Source: Bacteroidia bacterium (GTDB lineage Bacteria; Bacteroidota; Bacteroidia; J057; JANWXU01). From it: 38,176 nucleotides of DNA. The number at the start of each line of letters is the position of its first letter. Positions within the stretch are counted from its first letter, which is position 1. Shown here piece after piece: positions 27,701 to 34,581 of this stretch. The notes beneath the pieces were generated by a model. It was given only the letters and a program-made list of their open reading frames with translations, did not search any database and was not told the origin of the DNA. The position numbers and the translations under genes are program-made. Where the stretch lies: assembly GCA_025057395.1 (NCBI GenBank), contig JANWXU010000027.1, forward strand, positions 1-38,176, in the 5' to 3' direction.

Positions 27701-28908
27701 GAGCGTCTTGCTATAGAAAAAGCAGGGTTACCTGGTACAGGAGCCCAGGCGAGCGGCCCACATGTGCAACTAACATTAGCTGTATTAGCAGTGGCTGTTA
27801 CGATATTTACTCGATGCCCCCAGTAGGAAGTTAGGTTCATTCCTGAAATTGTAACGTTTGTATTGGGCATTACCTCGATGGGGCTAAGCAAAATAAAGAA
27901 AGGGTCAGAATAATTAGTATTATCACAAGATTGTCCCCTACTGAATTGTGCAACAGCGATGGGGCGGTTAGCAGTGATATAACAAGCTTGAGTGGTAATA
28001 TTTCCACTTAGTGTATGGGTTTGGCGACAATTGAGTGTGGTTACAGGGTTTCCATTTACTTGGATAGTGGTATTATCTGCAATAGCCATAATTTTAATAA
28101 AGTCTCCACCCGTCCTATTTAGAAGAGGTACAGTAATGTATTGGCTGCCGAATTTGGTAACGGGAAACATTTGCTCAAAAATATGGTCACAATATGTGCA
28201 TCCTCCTATATTGACACACACATTTCCAGCAAAGACGGCAAAAGGGGGCGAATTTCCACAAGCAGAGCCGGCTGCACGAACGCGAGTACCAGTTAGGTCA
28301 CCCGATCCTGCAGCCTGTATTTGCATTAGCTGCCCTTGGTTCAAAGTTACAATTTGGGGAATATTAGCGGGCCAGCCATTTTGGGTAGCTACACTAGGAA
28401 TAATTTCTACTTGGGTATTATTTTCCGTAGCTACGATCATAAATTCACTTTTATTCCACGAATTTTCGACTGTTGAGTGAGTAAGGATGATATAATCTAG
28501 CCCTAGTAAGTGTTTAGGTAAAATAAGGGTAGCATCTGAGCTACCTGTTTTTTCACTATTGGCATATACGTAAACAGGGCTATTTGCTGTAACTCGGATT
28601 GCACGATTGAGTATTACACCACTTTGCCCAACAATTTCTGCGGCAGCAGGGATATTTACCTGGGTAGTAGTATTGGCGGCAACCACAAAATTTTGGCTCC
28701 AGGCAAGTCCGGGGATAGAAACGGTTCCTGTAGTTGCAACGGGAGAGCTAATAAATACTGAAATAGGAGTACTTCCTCCATTATTTTCCATGAAACCTAG
28801 CCAAAATTCTGTACCCATGGTAGTGCTTTGAGCTTGGGCGGTTTTACTACTAAAGAAAAAAGTAGCGACTGAAAGAATAATGAAAAAGTTGATATACAAA
28901 ACAGGCAT
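18712..28908 (-). CDS. Giant secreted adhesin with IgGFc-binding, PKD, Ig-like repeats, FN3 and T9SS domains
   Basis: The 3398-residue protein has a signal sequence (1-27, ending AQAQ). An IgGFc-binding-protein N-terminal-like domain follows at about 30-445, starting GTEFWLGFMEN. A PKD domain lies at about 455-540 (WNFGDGSAPVVSNNPSHTY) and a non-repetitive Cys-containing stretch at about 540-625. Three PKD-like repeats occupy about 630-885 and four CHU_C-associated Ig_7-type repeats about 887-1235 (RCGxG, then PLQTTTTYYL, then TGC). Then come 24 Ig-like repeats of about 82 residues (1235-3203), a fibronectin III domain (3205-3300) and a T9SS sorting domain (3310-3398, AFPNPTKNIISIVGP). Each of the 24 repeats has two conserved Cys (SPxCxG and GNCTS types) and a W-x-GPxGF centre, so a disulphide per repeat is likely. 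It probably projects from the cell surface and binds a partner cell or polysaccharide; the ligand is unknown. The ATG at 28908 suits the signal peptide. Confidence 0.9.
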   Translation of the reverse strand: MPVLYINFFIILSVATFFFSSKTAQAQSTTMGTEFWLGFMENNGGSTPISVFISSPVATTGTVSIPGLAWSQNFVVAANTTTQVNIPAAAEIVGQSGVILNRAIRVTANSPVYVYANSEKTGSSDATLILPKHLLGLDYIILTHSTVENSWNKSEFMIVATENNTQVEIIPSVATQNGWPANIPQIVTLNQGQLMQIQAAGSGDLTGTRVRAAGSACGNSPPFAVFAGNVCVNIGGCTYCDHIFEQMFPVTKFGSQYITVPLLNRTGGDFIKIMAIADNTTIQVNGNPVTTLNCRQTHTLSGNITTQACYITANRPIAVAQFSRGQSCDNTNYSDPFFILLSPIEVMPNTNVTISGMNLTSYWGHRVNIVTATANTANVSCTCGPLAWAPVPGNPAFSIARRSIGAGNSTITSTGTGFYATVYGWGDTESATSYGYAGGGALIDLAFQIEAPNQVCQGSNVNFSTQSSLPITQVTWNFGDGSAPVVSNNPSHTYTQCGTYTVTATVGTNLSCGNLANTNLFCVTKIIEVIPKPTASLGNIQGICQGGNGQIPININNASCGNRNYTWNLNYTINNNQPHSRSGSGNLSITLPFNNLNDNITISLDNIGITTNEISCSSSINQSGTLVVSPPPSAEFNTTLTALCLGAINNIQPLQTFPPNTSFSWNFDGGIPATANTPGPHQVSWSSPGIKTIQFRVTAPGCSPSISTQVITVFPIPTSTFEVSNNFICENQLTTLTFTGTTQGNATFIWNIPEQAGNFTTSGPFSLQWNQAGIKTITLQTIENGCSSSITTILITVNPNPIANFTSEPPSLCLSSSTRITYTGSPNATIYTWHCDNCLQAPLVGLGPHTLSWNTAGTKALRLQVATSAGCISEVFTQSLEVYPLPAAPTATLQHRCGPGSITFSANSPNGTLVRLFSSNSGGTPLQVATDIPYTLTTPPLQTTTTFFLESAFISTGCSSTTRTPIVAVVEPLPATPTATPVSRCGPGMITITASIGNPPANIVRLYTQPSGGTSIQTDNSPPFNFVLNPLPVTTTYYLEAENSITGCISPSREQVILTIHPIPATPQIPPLERCGAGNITFTPILTQPAGQQVNIYTVPLGGSPRLISTTPPFEFTTFPLTQTTTLYAEYINTQTGCTSSRASFVITIKPLPSPPVQNSMERCGVGVFTFNPIVLAGNKIRIYQPQNTLIAEIEEPYTYSTPPLQTTTTYYLTTFNSQTGCESPATEVIAKINPQAKNPVLTSNAPVCLGEDMNIVATIQLDGVFYTWKRPGGKPDTTTQSPILWIHNTTYADTGTYTVFPWTPQGCNAPPTSIRVGIKELPLTPNVTFYNVFRQSIPLCEGQEINLAVLNYPDYPEGTIFNWEGPNNFRHSPHPFPGVDTARIISQGWYYVKAIHNGCTSKVGGVFVPVYPRPLKPVALNNSPICANSQNSLILSVGSTLEPDLQFEWIGPNNFWARGAVVERPALHENAGIYTLVAITPYGCRSQMATTTVTFVHSTTDLQFEAPATICAGQTLQLKARAIPGATYYWNGPNNFSATTLINEISIFQVSASQTGLYSLSIVLNGCSSPTSTRTVRVIPLPAKPIVIGTSTLCEGSNLVLTVSNPPDNGIIRLQGPNFVDFQTANPQLIINNVNSAAAGVYRITTLADGCTSAITEVDITILSRPMVSAQFAPLHPCVGDSLLLFAQSMPGAQFHWSGPNGFVATTASASRSNLSLLDAGSYQVYAIFNGCTSNTQRLSVNIRSAPQINGVRSESEVCEGASISITATVIPGTIYQWRGPNGFSATGPNLNINSANTQNSGLYTLQAITAGCTSAPFIQPLIVKPLPSTSQFFSNGPLCVGSQLVLTAMNIHPDAEFIITGPNNYSASGKGPYFSRTRVTTNDAGIYRLTTILNGCTGTIQTLNIAIHRIPSQPIIHAPSSVCEGGTLQLSAVAEPGAQFIWQGPAGFFATNNNPSLTAHSTSASGNYTVRAILNGCTSSIAGKFIQVQTTPPTPTIQHNLPLCHGNTLLLSVFSPSNNVTYLWEGPASFIATGTSVSRLLESLEYAGNYSVRAIQEACTSSQATVAVNFGIKPIISAESNSPICEGQQLQLEATLIPEATYEWKGPYNFHSEERNPFRKNASTLMNGAYYVVARVGACTSEPAVVHIQITPTPTPPILSNTLGPFCEGQSISLNASNILPGVSLAWSGPAGFTSEERSPILQNITTTNAGTYAVVAKLGNCISLPAQTQVIIEPTPAIPTILGKSALCTGENLQLSATSSLNAQYQWNGPNGFTSNQTAISIPNVNTHHAGRYAVVARIGNCTSRAAFIEINITPTPPLPRIGSNSPICAGTILHLSTEPIVGARYLWNGPKGFISTQQSPSIQNISLEQSGTYSLVVIMNNCTSSQSITHVNIHPTPSIIPLSIPSSVCIGQSVKLEVQNQNNVQYFWYGPAGYSAQGALQYIHNFQNTQSGNYTLVAVLGNCTTQQVFSIQAIPSFPRMVAGSNSPLCEGQKLILSITQVTGAQYFWSGPAGFQAQSIAPERPSVTPAASGIYSVYAVVGNCTSNIITTSVTVTPLPTSVAIQNNSPVCSGNPIELSISPQANFHYSWLGPNGFSTVGAKVLITNAIPTHAGTYSLTVQNGSCIRTFTTEVIVTSSPQRVFIQAPNAVCEGSNLVLEATSIPNATYFWSGPNGFSATGNPGQNLSITTAAAGTYSLIVIANGCTTQAPPINISVISNQNLEVKANTPLCEGSTLFLSTTPAFANANYWWNGPQNFQSTTPFPSIPNVSPEQAGIYKVIIIQNGCTVGNGSIEVQVKPLPPIRNITSNSPVCAESDIPLQLNIEPIAEAQYLWYGPNGFSSTSRTPQVYNPIGGNYTAVAIVKGCTSVPKTINVQVSPGPGNVSAGNNGPLCSGQILQLTANAMPGSNFEWRGPAGFYSTQQNPIINPVELQNKGTYSLIAILGNCTSKIHTTDVEIYAALPPIKATANGPLCAGQTLQLQATNIPGAIYRWSGPGGFIHFSASPILENIKTEQAGVYSVSVQLGSCTTQIASVTVEVLPTPPTIYAGNNGPACAGSTLSLWATQVSGATYEWRGPEGFISTSNSPILSNAQITQSGIYSLMVRLGSCPAPLATTEVRILPAPLGLTAGTNAPICANETLSLTASTFMGASYKWIGPLGYTSAEQNPTISSTVPEMSGIYSVVASIGNCSAVATVNVEVRNCQACPTPSSLNLRIIDATSVLLSWIPPSTGVVCAIISYGPLNQNPESWQTQIIPAAQSSFQIRGLTPGVEYGFRLRYNCQMCSPTQGNRSEWSRTITHLAARQATVFNKVSFKAFPNPTKNIISIVGPTNSNLTYRWINQQGKDVTAYVSIEPTENEIAEFNLGALSQGIYHLLIYEATNNQILDTISILKVE
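19297..25205 (-). repeat. Array of 24 coding repeats, about 246 bp each
   Basis: The array encodes residues 1235-3203 of the adhesin. Units differ in sequence but keep the pattern SPxCxG, then W-x-GPxGF, then AGxYxxxA, then GxCTS. I counted 24 by reading each Cys pair. The units are diverged at the DNA level, so this is an old expansion rather than a recent slippage product. Confidence 0.8.
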
Positions 28909-28926
28909 GGCAATTCTTTGACTTAT

Positions 28927-28942
28927 TTGTATAAAAATACAA
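28927..28942. promoter_or_regulatory. Palindrome upstream of the adhesin gene
   Basis: TTGTAT-AAAA-ATACAA is a perfect inverted repeat with 6-bp arms, 19 bases before the adhesin start, in the 177-base region between the adhesin and the WYL regulator. It could be an operator for either gene. The region is AT-rich and the palindrome is short, so chance is a real alternative. Confidence 0.35.
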
Positions 28943-29085
28943 CAATTTTTTAATAGATTTTTAATAATTATTAATAGTTAAGCCCCAAAAGCAATACTAC
29001 GCTCTGAAATGAGTTATTTTTTATTTTAGCAGGCGTAAAAAGTATATAAGCCAGAATAATAAAGTTAAGATTTATTTATAAAACT

Positions 29086-30108
29086 ATGCCTGTTAATAGA
29101 AATGCATTCTTAAGGTATTTTGTTTTGGATGAATGTTTTCGAAATAAAAACATTTTATTTACTAAGAAGGATTTGAGTGAAAAGCTTGAAAATTTAGTAG
29201 GGTACAAGGTTTCTGAAAGACAGTTGGGGGAGGATATACGTTTTATATGGAGTGAACTTTTTAAAGCTAATAATGAACATGAAGTATTTGAAGCCAATTT
29301 GAGAAAAGGTAATAGAAAAGCTTTTAGATATCTCGATACCCAAAGGAGTTGTATTCCTCACCTGATTTATACTCCTAAAACTATTGACACTCTTCGTTCT
29401 GCCTTTGAAACTTTGCAGTTGCTAGAGGGTATTCCACAATTTGAATGGTTACGCGACTCCTTGATAAATTTAGAAGGCTCTATTAATAGCCTTACAACTA
29501 AAGAACCCCCTATTGTGGAATTAGAGCATGTTTCGTATGCTGACCCTGATTATGCTAAAAAGCTTCATCAGTTTTTCGATTTTATAAGGCAAAGGCGAGT
29601 AGTAGTAGTAGAATATCAAAACTATGGAGGAGAGCTGCAAGTTATAACTTTTCATCCTTACTTTTTGAAGCAGTATAACGGAAGATGGTTTGTATTTGGA
29701 TATAACGAGGAGGAGGATAAAGAAGATTGGAACTTATCTGTTGACGATAGGATCAAATCTATTAAAGAAAGTACTAAAGAATATCGACCATGTGGCATTG
29801 ATTGGAAAGAATACTTTGAAGATATTATAGGAGTTACCAAGTATAGAAATAAGGAGGCAGAAGAAATTATCCTTCATTTTTTCGATAGGACGGCAAATTA
29901 TATTAAAAGCAAGCCTATTCATGGTAGCCAGAAAGATAAGTGGTTAGGGAATGGTACCCTGGAAGTAAAAATAAAAGCAATACCTAACTACGAACTAGAA
30001 AGATTAATTTTAGGGTATGGCAAGTTTGTTAAAGTTATTGCGCCTGAGCACCTCAAAAACGCAATTGCTGAGCAGCATAAGGCAGCTTACGAGTTGTACT
30101 TATCTTAG
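29086..30108 (+). CDS. WYL-domain transcriptional regulator next to the CRISPR locus
   Basis: The 340-residue protein has an N-terminal winged-helix region (about 1-75: FTKKDLSEKLENLVGYKVSERQLGEDIRFI, a helix-turn-helix in the style of DeoR/YafY-like regulators). A WYL domain follows at about 150-230 with FHPYFLKQYNGR and WFVFGYN (201-207, where the family has RWYLVGYD) and NLSVDDRIKSI, and a WCX-like C-terminal part spans about 255-338. WYL proteins bind ligands, often nucleic acid, and several control CRISPR-Cas or other defence loci. Here the gene runs against the cas operon and its last 9 bases overlap the end of the final effector gene (30100-30108). It may regulate that operon, the divergent adhesin, or itself. 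The ATG at 29086 is the first in frame. Confidence 0.85.
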   Translation: MPVNRNAFLRYFVLDECFRNKNILFTKKDLSEKLENLVGYKVSERQLGEDIRFIWSELFKANNEHEVFEANLRKGNRKAFRYLDTQRSCIPHLIYTPKTIDTLRSAFETLQLLEGIPQFEWLRDSLINLEGSINSLTTKEPPIVELEHVSYADPDYAKKLHQFFDFIRQRRVVVVEYQNYGGELQVITFHPYFLKQYNGRWFVFGYNEEEDKEDWNLSVDDRIKSIKESTKEYRPCGIDWKEYFEDIIGVTKYRNKEAEEIILHFFDRTANYIKSKPIHGSQKDKWLGNGTLEVKIKAIPNYELERLILGYGKFVKVIAPEHLKNAIAEQHKAAYELYLS

Positions 30109-31452
30109 GGCTTTTTCAATTACTTTTTCAGCGTTGATATAGAAGTTATGATTAGGATCTGGTAGTCCGAATTTTTCTGAAACTTTTGAAAAGCATTGAT
30201 CAAATTCAGGTAACTTTCGAAAGATTTCTTCTTTAGAGAGAACAATTCCCTTATGAACGGCATGATTGCGAAGCTCTGAAAAAGAATTATCGCTTGGATT
30301 TTTGCCAATCAGTAGCTTAAACAATTGGTCTACAATTGTTTTATTGGTTTCATTAAGTTCTTTGGTTTCTGCACAAAGGAGCACATATTGCTGTAAGTAA
30401 GACTGTGCTCTGCTTTTTAGGCTATTTTTTATTTTCTTCCTTACACCTTCTCTCTGGGAAGGCCTTTCTGTATCAATATTATGAAATTTTTTTAATAAGA
30501 ATTGAGTATAATTTTCTACAAAGACATGGAATTGTAGTAAACAATCATTGTAGTTTTTTTTATGATAAAAGTAGTGAGCAACTAATAAAATTTCTCTAAG
30601 ATTAAAAAATTGATTACTATCTAGTGCTGCTCGGAATTCAGTATAAGTTTCTGCCGGTTCTCGTTTGAGAAATTTATCTAGTTTTTCAAAGTATTGTTTG
30701 ATTGCTTCTTTGTTATCTTCTCCGATTTTTTTGGCTTGCTCGTATCGTAAAGTAAAACGATGTTTTAGAAATTCAATATAATGAATGATAGGCTCTGCGA
30801 ACTGAATTTGTTGCAAGATGGTTAAAGCGCCCTCGAAATTGCCATGTTTTACTAGAGAAAGGGCTGTTTCTAGATCCAAAATTTTACGGAATTCAAAGGG
30901 TTCTACTTTTTCTACGGTGCTTTGCAAGTTTTTTTCTTGCTTTACGTTATATACTTCAAATTGCCTATGCTTGAGTACATATTCTGCTGCTATTTTCATT
31001 GCCATTTTTTGCTGAGCGGTTCCACCTGCGTCACAAATAATAACTGGCTGTTTAGATTCTTGCATAGGCTTAAGAAGATTTCTATAAAAAATGATTAATT
31101 GGTTTACGTCTATTACTACTGGAATTGGTATAGCAGAAAACTTGATTTCGGGGTATTGCTTAGAAAAGATTTTCTCTAAAAGGAGGGCTACGTAGTAGGT
31201 ATCTTGAGATTGCGGGGGTTCCTGGTGCGAGCCTATTAACAGCACACTTTCAACTTCGGTATACACTTGGCCTAGGAGAGTAGGTAGAATATTAGGTTCT
31301 ATTTTTTCCATTTGTCCAGCTTCATACAGTAGTTTAGTAATGGAATAGAAGGTATCTCCTGTATAATCTTGCCCTTTATTTTCTGCTTTGATAGGCTGCC
31401 TATCATACAAAATGTTTCGATTACCTATGTTAGCAATGAGTACTTTTTTCAT
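30100..31452 (-). CDS. csm6: CARF-HEPN ribonuclease, second Csm6/Csx1-like effector
   Basis: The 450-residue protein has an N-terminal CARF-type Rossmann region: strand KVLIANIGNRNIL (3-15), a ligand-site strand SVLLIGSHQE (69-78), and ICDAGGTAQQKMAM (139-152), the G-G-T loop that contacts cyclic oligoadenylate in CARF proteins. The C-terminal half is helical and holds the HEPN motif ELRNHAVHKG, with catalytic Arg395 and His400 (R-x4-H). Members of this family cut RNA when they bind cyclic oligoadenylate made by Cas10, giving collateral immunity or dormancy. The gene starts one base after the stop of the upstream effector (TAG-T-ATG), so translation is probably coupled. Csx1 rather than Csm6 is possible; subfamily and ring size (cA4 or cA6) cannot be told by eye. 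Confidence 0.85.
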   Translation of the reverse strand: MKKVLIANIGNRNILYDRQPIKAENKGQDYTGDTFYSITKLLYEAGQMEKIEPNILPTLLGQVYTEVESVLLIGSHQEPPQSQDTYYVALLLEKIFSKQYPEIKFSAIPIPVVIDVNQLIIFYRNLLKPMQESKQPVIICDAGGTAQQKMAMKIAAEYVLKHRQFEVYNVKQEKNLQSTVEKVEPFEFRKILDLETALSLVKHGNFEGALTILQQIQFAEPIIHYIEFLKHRFTLRYEQAKKIGEDNKEAIKQYFEKLDKFLKREPAETYTEFRAALDSNQFFNLREILLVAHYFYHKKNYNDCLLQFHVFVENYTQFLLKKFHNIDTERPSQREGVRKKIKNSLKSRAQSYLQQYVLLCAETKELNETNKTIVDQLFKLLIGKNPSDNSFSELRNHAVHKGIVLSKEEIFRKLPEFDQCFSKVSEKFGLPDPNHNFYINAEKVIEKALR

Positions 31453-31453
31453 A

Positions 31454-32974
31454 CTAGTAATATTTTTTTATCAACTTATTAATCTCTTCATAGGGGTTAG
31501 CATCCAAAGAAAAATATTCTTTTAGGGGCTGAAAGATTTTTTTCTTTACTTGGGCTTTTGTTTGTTTATACTCCTTACGATTTTCCCATTTAATGGAATC
31601 GTTGTTGTTTGCTTCAATTAACTTGCTATAAATATGCTTTAAGGAAATAGGATCAAAATCATGAGCGCCGATTGATTTATTCCTTAGCTCGTTGAGGGGA
31701 AATAAATTTTGATAAACAACCAAGGCTTTTTGGGTTTTTTCGCAATTTTGAGAAAAATATTCTAATAAGGCTCTATAAACGAGTTTATTAGGACGACTAT
31801 AATTCAACCTTAATTTTTTTATGTAGTAATTCTCTAAAAAGTCTCTCAATTTATTATCTTTTTTTGAGATATATTCTTCAAGCTCTTTGAGGAATGTGTT
31901 TTCATTTGAGACATCGAATCCAAATATGCGTTTTAATTCTTCTTCACCCAGTTCTTCTGCTATTCGAGTAAGGCGCAATGTGCAGTCTAAGAAATGCTCT
32001 TTTTCGTATAAAATTTCCGAAACATAAGTGAGTTCTATAATCTTATTCTGTGCGCTATTACTCTCTACATCTCGGAGATAAATTACTTGATTATCCCGCC
32101 ACTTTCGAAGCTCAGGCTCAGTTATCTTTTGCAATTCAGCTCTAGCAGCTTCAAAATCAAAATTAAAGCGGTGTTCAGCGTAGGCAGCTATGTACTTTAT
32201 CCTATTAGGAATTTCTAAGTATTTAATTGCAGAATAGTTGTAGTTTTTTAATAGTTCTTCTAGTCTTATTTTTTCTCTGTCGCGAAGGTATTGCAGGTTG
32301 AAATGTTGCTCCGAGCAGTCTTCGGTCCTTGCACTTACAGAAAGAGTAGTTAGATTTTTACCAATTTTATTGAGGCAATTAAGGAGCAGGGCAGTATTAA
32401 TTGCGTCAATACCCCCTTGGGTGCATAAAAATACATGGTAGTTTTTTTTATGTAAGGTATAAAGAGGGGATTGTTTAGTATTGAAGCGTTTTAGCCAAAA
32501 GGGGTACATTGCATCTAAATACGCAACATCTTCTTTTACTAGCTCTATATAGATATTCTCAGCGATAACGGGAAAGGATTTTTCTTCTAATAGTTTCTTT
32601 AAAATTTGTGCAAAATAGAGGCTATCAGCATCATAAAAGCGTTCTCCTACCTCAGGCAATTGATCTGTTGCAATAAAGATAACGGCTTGCAGGTTTGTAA
32701 TACCTTTATTTTTAAGATAATTAGCTACGGGTGTAAAAATAGGCGTAATAATTTCTTTTTTACATCTTTGCCAGTGTTCTAGGATGTATTTTCCTCCCTC
32801 ACGAGCTCGGAAAACTTTATTATCATTTTTATCTTTTGTATATAACCTGTCTGCTACTGGAACGCCGCTATTTTCCAAAACTTTTTTATAAGTTAAATTA
32901 CCCTCTGGGAGAGGTAGCACATCTCGTGTGCCTACTGTATAGATAAGTGCTTGCTTTTTTTGTTTTTTTGCCAC
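31454..32974 (-). CDS. csm6: CARF-HEPN ribonuclease, first Csm6/Csx1-like effector
   Basis: The 506-residue protein opens with strand ALIYTVGTRDVLPL (9-22), then AVIFIATDQ (97-105) and VFLCTQGGIDAINTALLL (181-198), matching the three ligand-binding positions of a CARF domain. A helical region leads to the HEPN motif ELRNKSIGAHDF, with Arg431 and His438 (R-x6-H; codons at 31682-31684 and 31661-31663). It differs clearly in sequence from the second effector, although both share the layout and the VGTRD/IGNRN opening. The role inferred is an RNase switched on by Cas10-made cyclic oligoadenylate. The start is GTG at 32974; no ATG is in frame upstream. It lies 37 bases after csm5. Confidence 0.85.
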   Translation of the reverse strand: MAKKQKKQALIYTVGTRDVLPLPEGNLTYKKVLENSGVPVADRLYTKDKNDNKVFRAREGGKYILEHWQRCKKEIITPIFTPVANYLKNKGITNLQAVIFIATDQLPEVGERFYDADSLYFAQILKKLLEEKSFPVIAENIYIELVKEDVAYLDAMYPFWLKRFNTKQSPLYTLHKKNYHVFLCTQGGIDAINTALLLNCLNKIGKNLTTLSVSARTEDCSEQHFNLQYLRDREKIRLEELLKNYNYSAIKYLEIPNRIKYIAAYAEHRFNFDFEAARAELQKITEPELRKWRDNQVIYLRDVESNSAQNKIIELTYVSEILYEKEHFLDCTLRLTRIAEELGEEELKRIFGFDVSNENTFLKELEEYISKKDNKLRDFLENYYIKKLRLNYSRPNKLVYRALLEYFSQNCEKTQKALVVYQNLFPLNELRNKSIGAHDFDPISLKHIYSKLIEANNNDSIKWENRKEYKQTKAQVKKKIFQPLKEYFSLDANPYEEINKLIKKYY

Positions 32975-33011
32975 TGTGATATATTTTTATTTGATGAATA
33001 ATTTAAAAAAT

Positions 33012-34571
33012 TTAACTAAACCTTCTCTGGTACTCAACCCTTTGTACATTACCTTTGTTATCCAGGGCTTTAATGCTTACATAATGCCAGGAGCCTATTT
33101 CAAGCCGGCTAGAATAACTTCCTTTAGCCTGTTGGTTACCTCCTTCTAATAGAAGTTCAAATACCACTTCTCTACCACTCTGAGAAATTACCTTAGCAGG
33201 TATATCTTTAGCGCCTTGGCGTAACCTTCCCTTATAAGGAAGGGGAGCTAATTCTACAGGAGGCGGCGAAGCGGCAGTAGAAGTAGGTGTTTCTGTATCT
33301 TGGATTTGAACTATTTGGGCTATACGTTTAGGTAGTACAATTCTTTCACGGAGAGCTACAGCTTGCTTGGGGTCTTCTAGAATTGAAAGTTCTACAAAAC
33401 CTGGTAGATAAAATTCTAGTTTGTTATCAAAGTTAGAAAACAGCCAGCGGCGAGTTTTATACTTTTTTTCCTTGTTTTGTTTTATTGGCAGAGTATGATC
33501 TTCAAATTGCCAATCTCCCGTAATACTGTGAAAACCACTGCCAAAGCCCAGGCGAATTACTGCTTTTTTTTGATTTTCTATCTTAGAGACGTGACTTAAT
33601 AAATTTTGTACATATTCCACAAGGTCTTGATGATAGTCTGCTCCAGTGAAGGTTTTGTAAAAATTGAGTTCTTTTTGTAAATATGCACGTGTATGAGAAT
33701 TTATAAGCCTAAAGAGTTCGAATAAGGGTTCAGAGCTTTCTAAATAAGAGCCTTTTAGAGTAGGAGTGAACTCTATTTTTTTGCCTTTTATAGTTTTTTC
33801 AAGCCCCATTTTAAGTAAGTTCTTATTAACTGCTATTTGCAAGACTCCCTTTTTTTTAGGTTGGATGCAATGTAAGGCAGTGGTAAAATCTTTTTCATTG
33901 AATTTAGAGTCATTATTGCCTTTTCTACCATGTTTCCATCCGCTCACCCATTCTCTCCCAGAATTATATACATTGAAAATTTTGGAATTATAAAGTTCTG
34001 TTTCTTCCCAGTTAAAATGAGTATCTCCTACTATCAGAAATTTCATTAAGTTGTTTTGAATTTTACCAAATAATTTTTCTTCAAGTTCTTTACTCCGAGG
34101 TTTGGGGTCAATAGATTTACTGTACACTTTTTTATACCAGGCTTTGAAAAGTACAGAACGAATAGCTCCTTTAAGAGAAGAGCCTGGAATGTAAGGAACA
34201 TCTAGGCCTGTTGTAATCATAGGTCGAATAGGCTCTTGATTTGAATATTTGAGTCGAGAAACAAAGTAGGAGATATCTTCAAGGCTTAGATTAGCTACTT
34301 TTTTTTCAGCAACCCTATCTAAAAAATTTGCGATATCACTAAATTCAAGGCTAAATCCGTAGTTTCGTGCTAATATTGGTAAAAGTTTATTTTCGTCAAT
34401 AATGTAAATTTTACTTCCCTTGCATAAATAGTTCATGCCCCTATGCCATTTTTTCTCGTCTACCGTACTAATATGTAGCGGAGACAAAGTTTCTAGCGCA
34501 ATGTGATATATGCGATTCTGATTATTTTGTGCATACTCCTGAATAGTTGAATTAGAAGTTGATAGATTCAT
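33012..34571 (-). CDS. csm5: Csm5, RAMP subunit of the type III-A complex, with a C-terminal extension
   Basis: Csm5 caps the end of the Csm backbone that holds the 3' part of the crRNA. The RAMP core shows HIALETLSPLHIS (23-35), PYIPGSSLKGAIRSV (126-140, the Gly-Ser-Ser-Leu-Lys-Gly loop) and the Gly-rich VIRLGFGSGFHSITGDW (338-354). The core ends near 420. A Pro/Thr/Ser/Ala linker (424-438) leads through VELAPLP (439-445) to about 75 residues (446-519) with repeated short strands (AKVISQSGREVVFELLLE, then GSWHYVSIKALDNKGNV). This makes the protein 519 residues, longer than the roughly 350-400 usual for Csm5. The extension looks like a small beta barrel such as an OB or S1-like domain, which is inference. 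The gene sits 10 bases after csm4. Confidence 0.88.
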   Translation of the reverse strand: MNLSTSNSTIQEYAQNNQNRIYHIALETLSPLHISTVDEKKWHRGMNYLCKGSKIYIIDENKLLPILARNYGFSLEFSDIANFLDRVAEKKVANLSLEDISYFVSRLKYSNQEPIRPMITTGLDVPYIPGSSLKGAIRSVLFKAWYKKVYSKSIDPKPRSKELEEKLFGKIQNNLMKFLIVGDTHFNWEETELYNSKIFNVYNSGREWVSGWKHGRKGNNDSKFNEKDFTTALHCIQPKKKGVLQIAVNKNLLKMGLEKTIKGKKIEFTPTLKGSYLESSEPLFELFRLINSHTRAYLQKELNFYKTFTGADYHQDLVEYVQNLLSHVSKIENQKKAVIRLGFGSGFHSITGDWQFEDHTLPIKQNKEKKYKTRRWLFSNFDNKLEFYLPGFVELSILEDPKQAVALRERIVLPKRIAQIVQIQDTETPTSTAASPPPVELAPLPYKGRLRQGAKDIPAKVISQSGREVVFELLLEGGNQQAKGSYSSRLEIGSWHYVSIKALDNKGNVQRVEYQRRFS

Positions 34572-34581
34572 AGTTAGCTAG

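Noticed and set aside
27992-28480. 162-residue open frame antisense to the adhesin gene
   Set aside because: It lies wholly opposite a well-supported coding region and shows no domain, leader or start context; it is a frame shadow, as are others opposite the repeat array.
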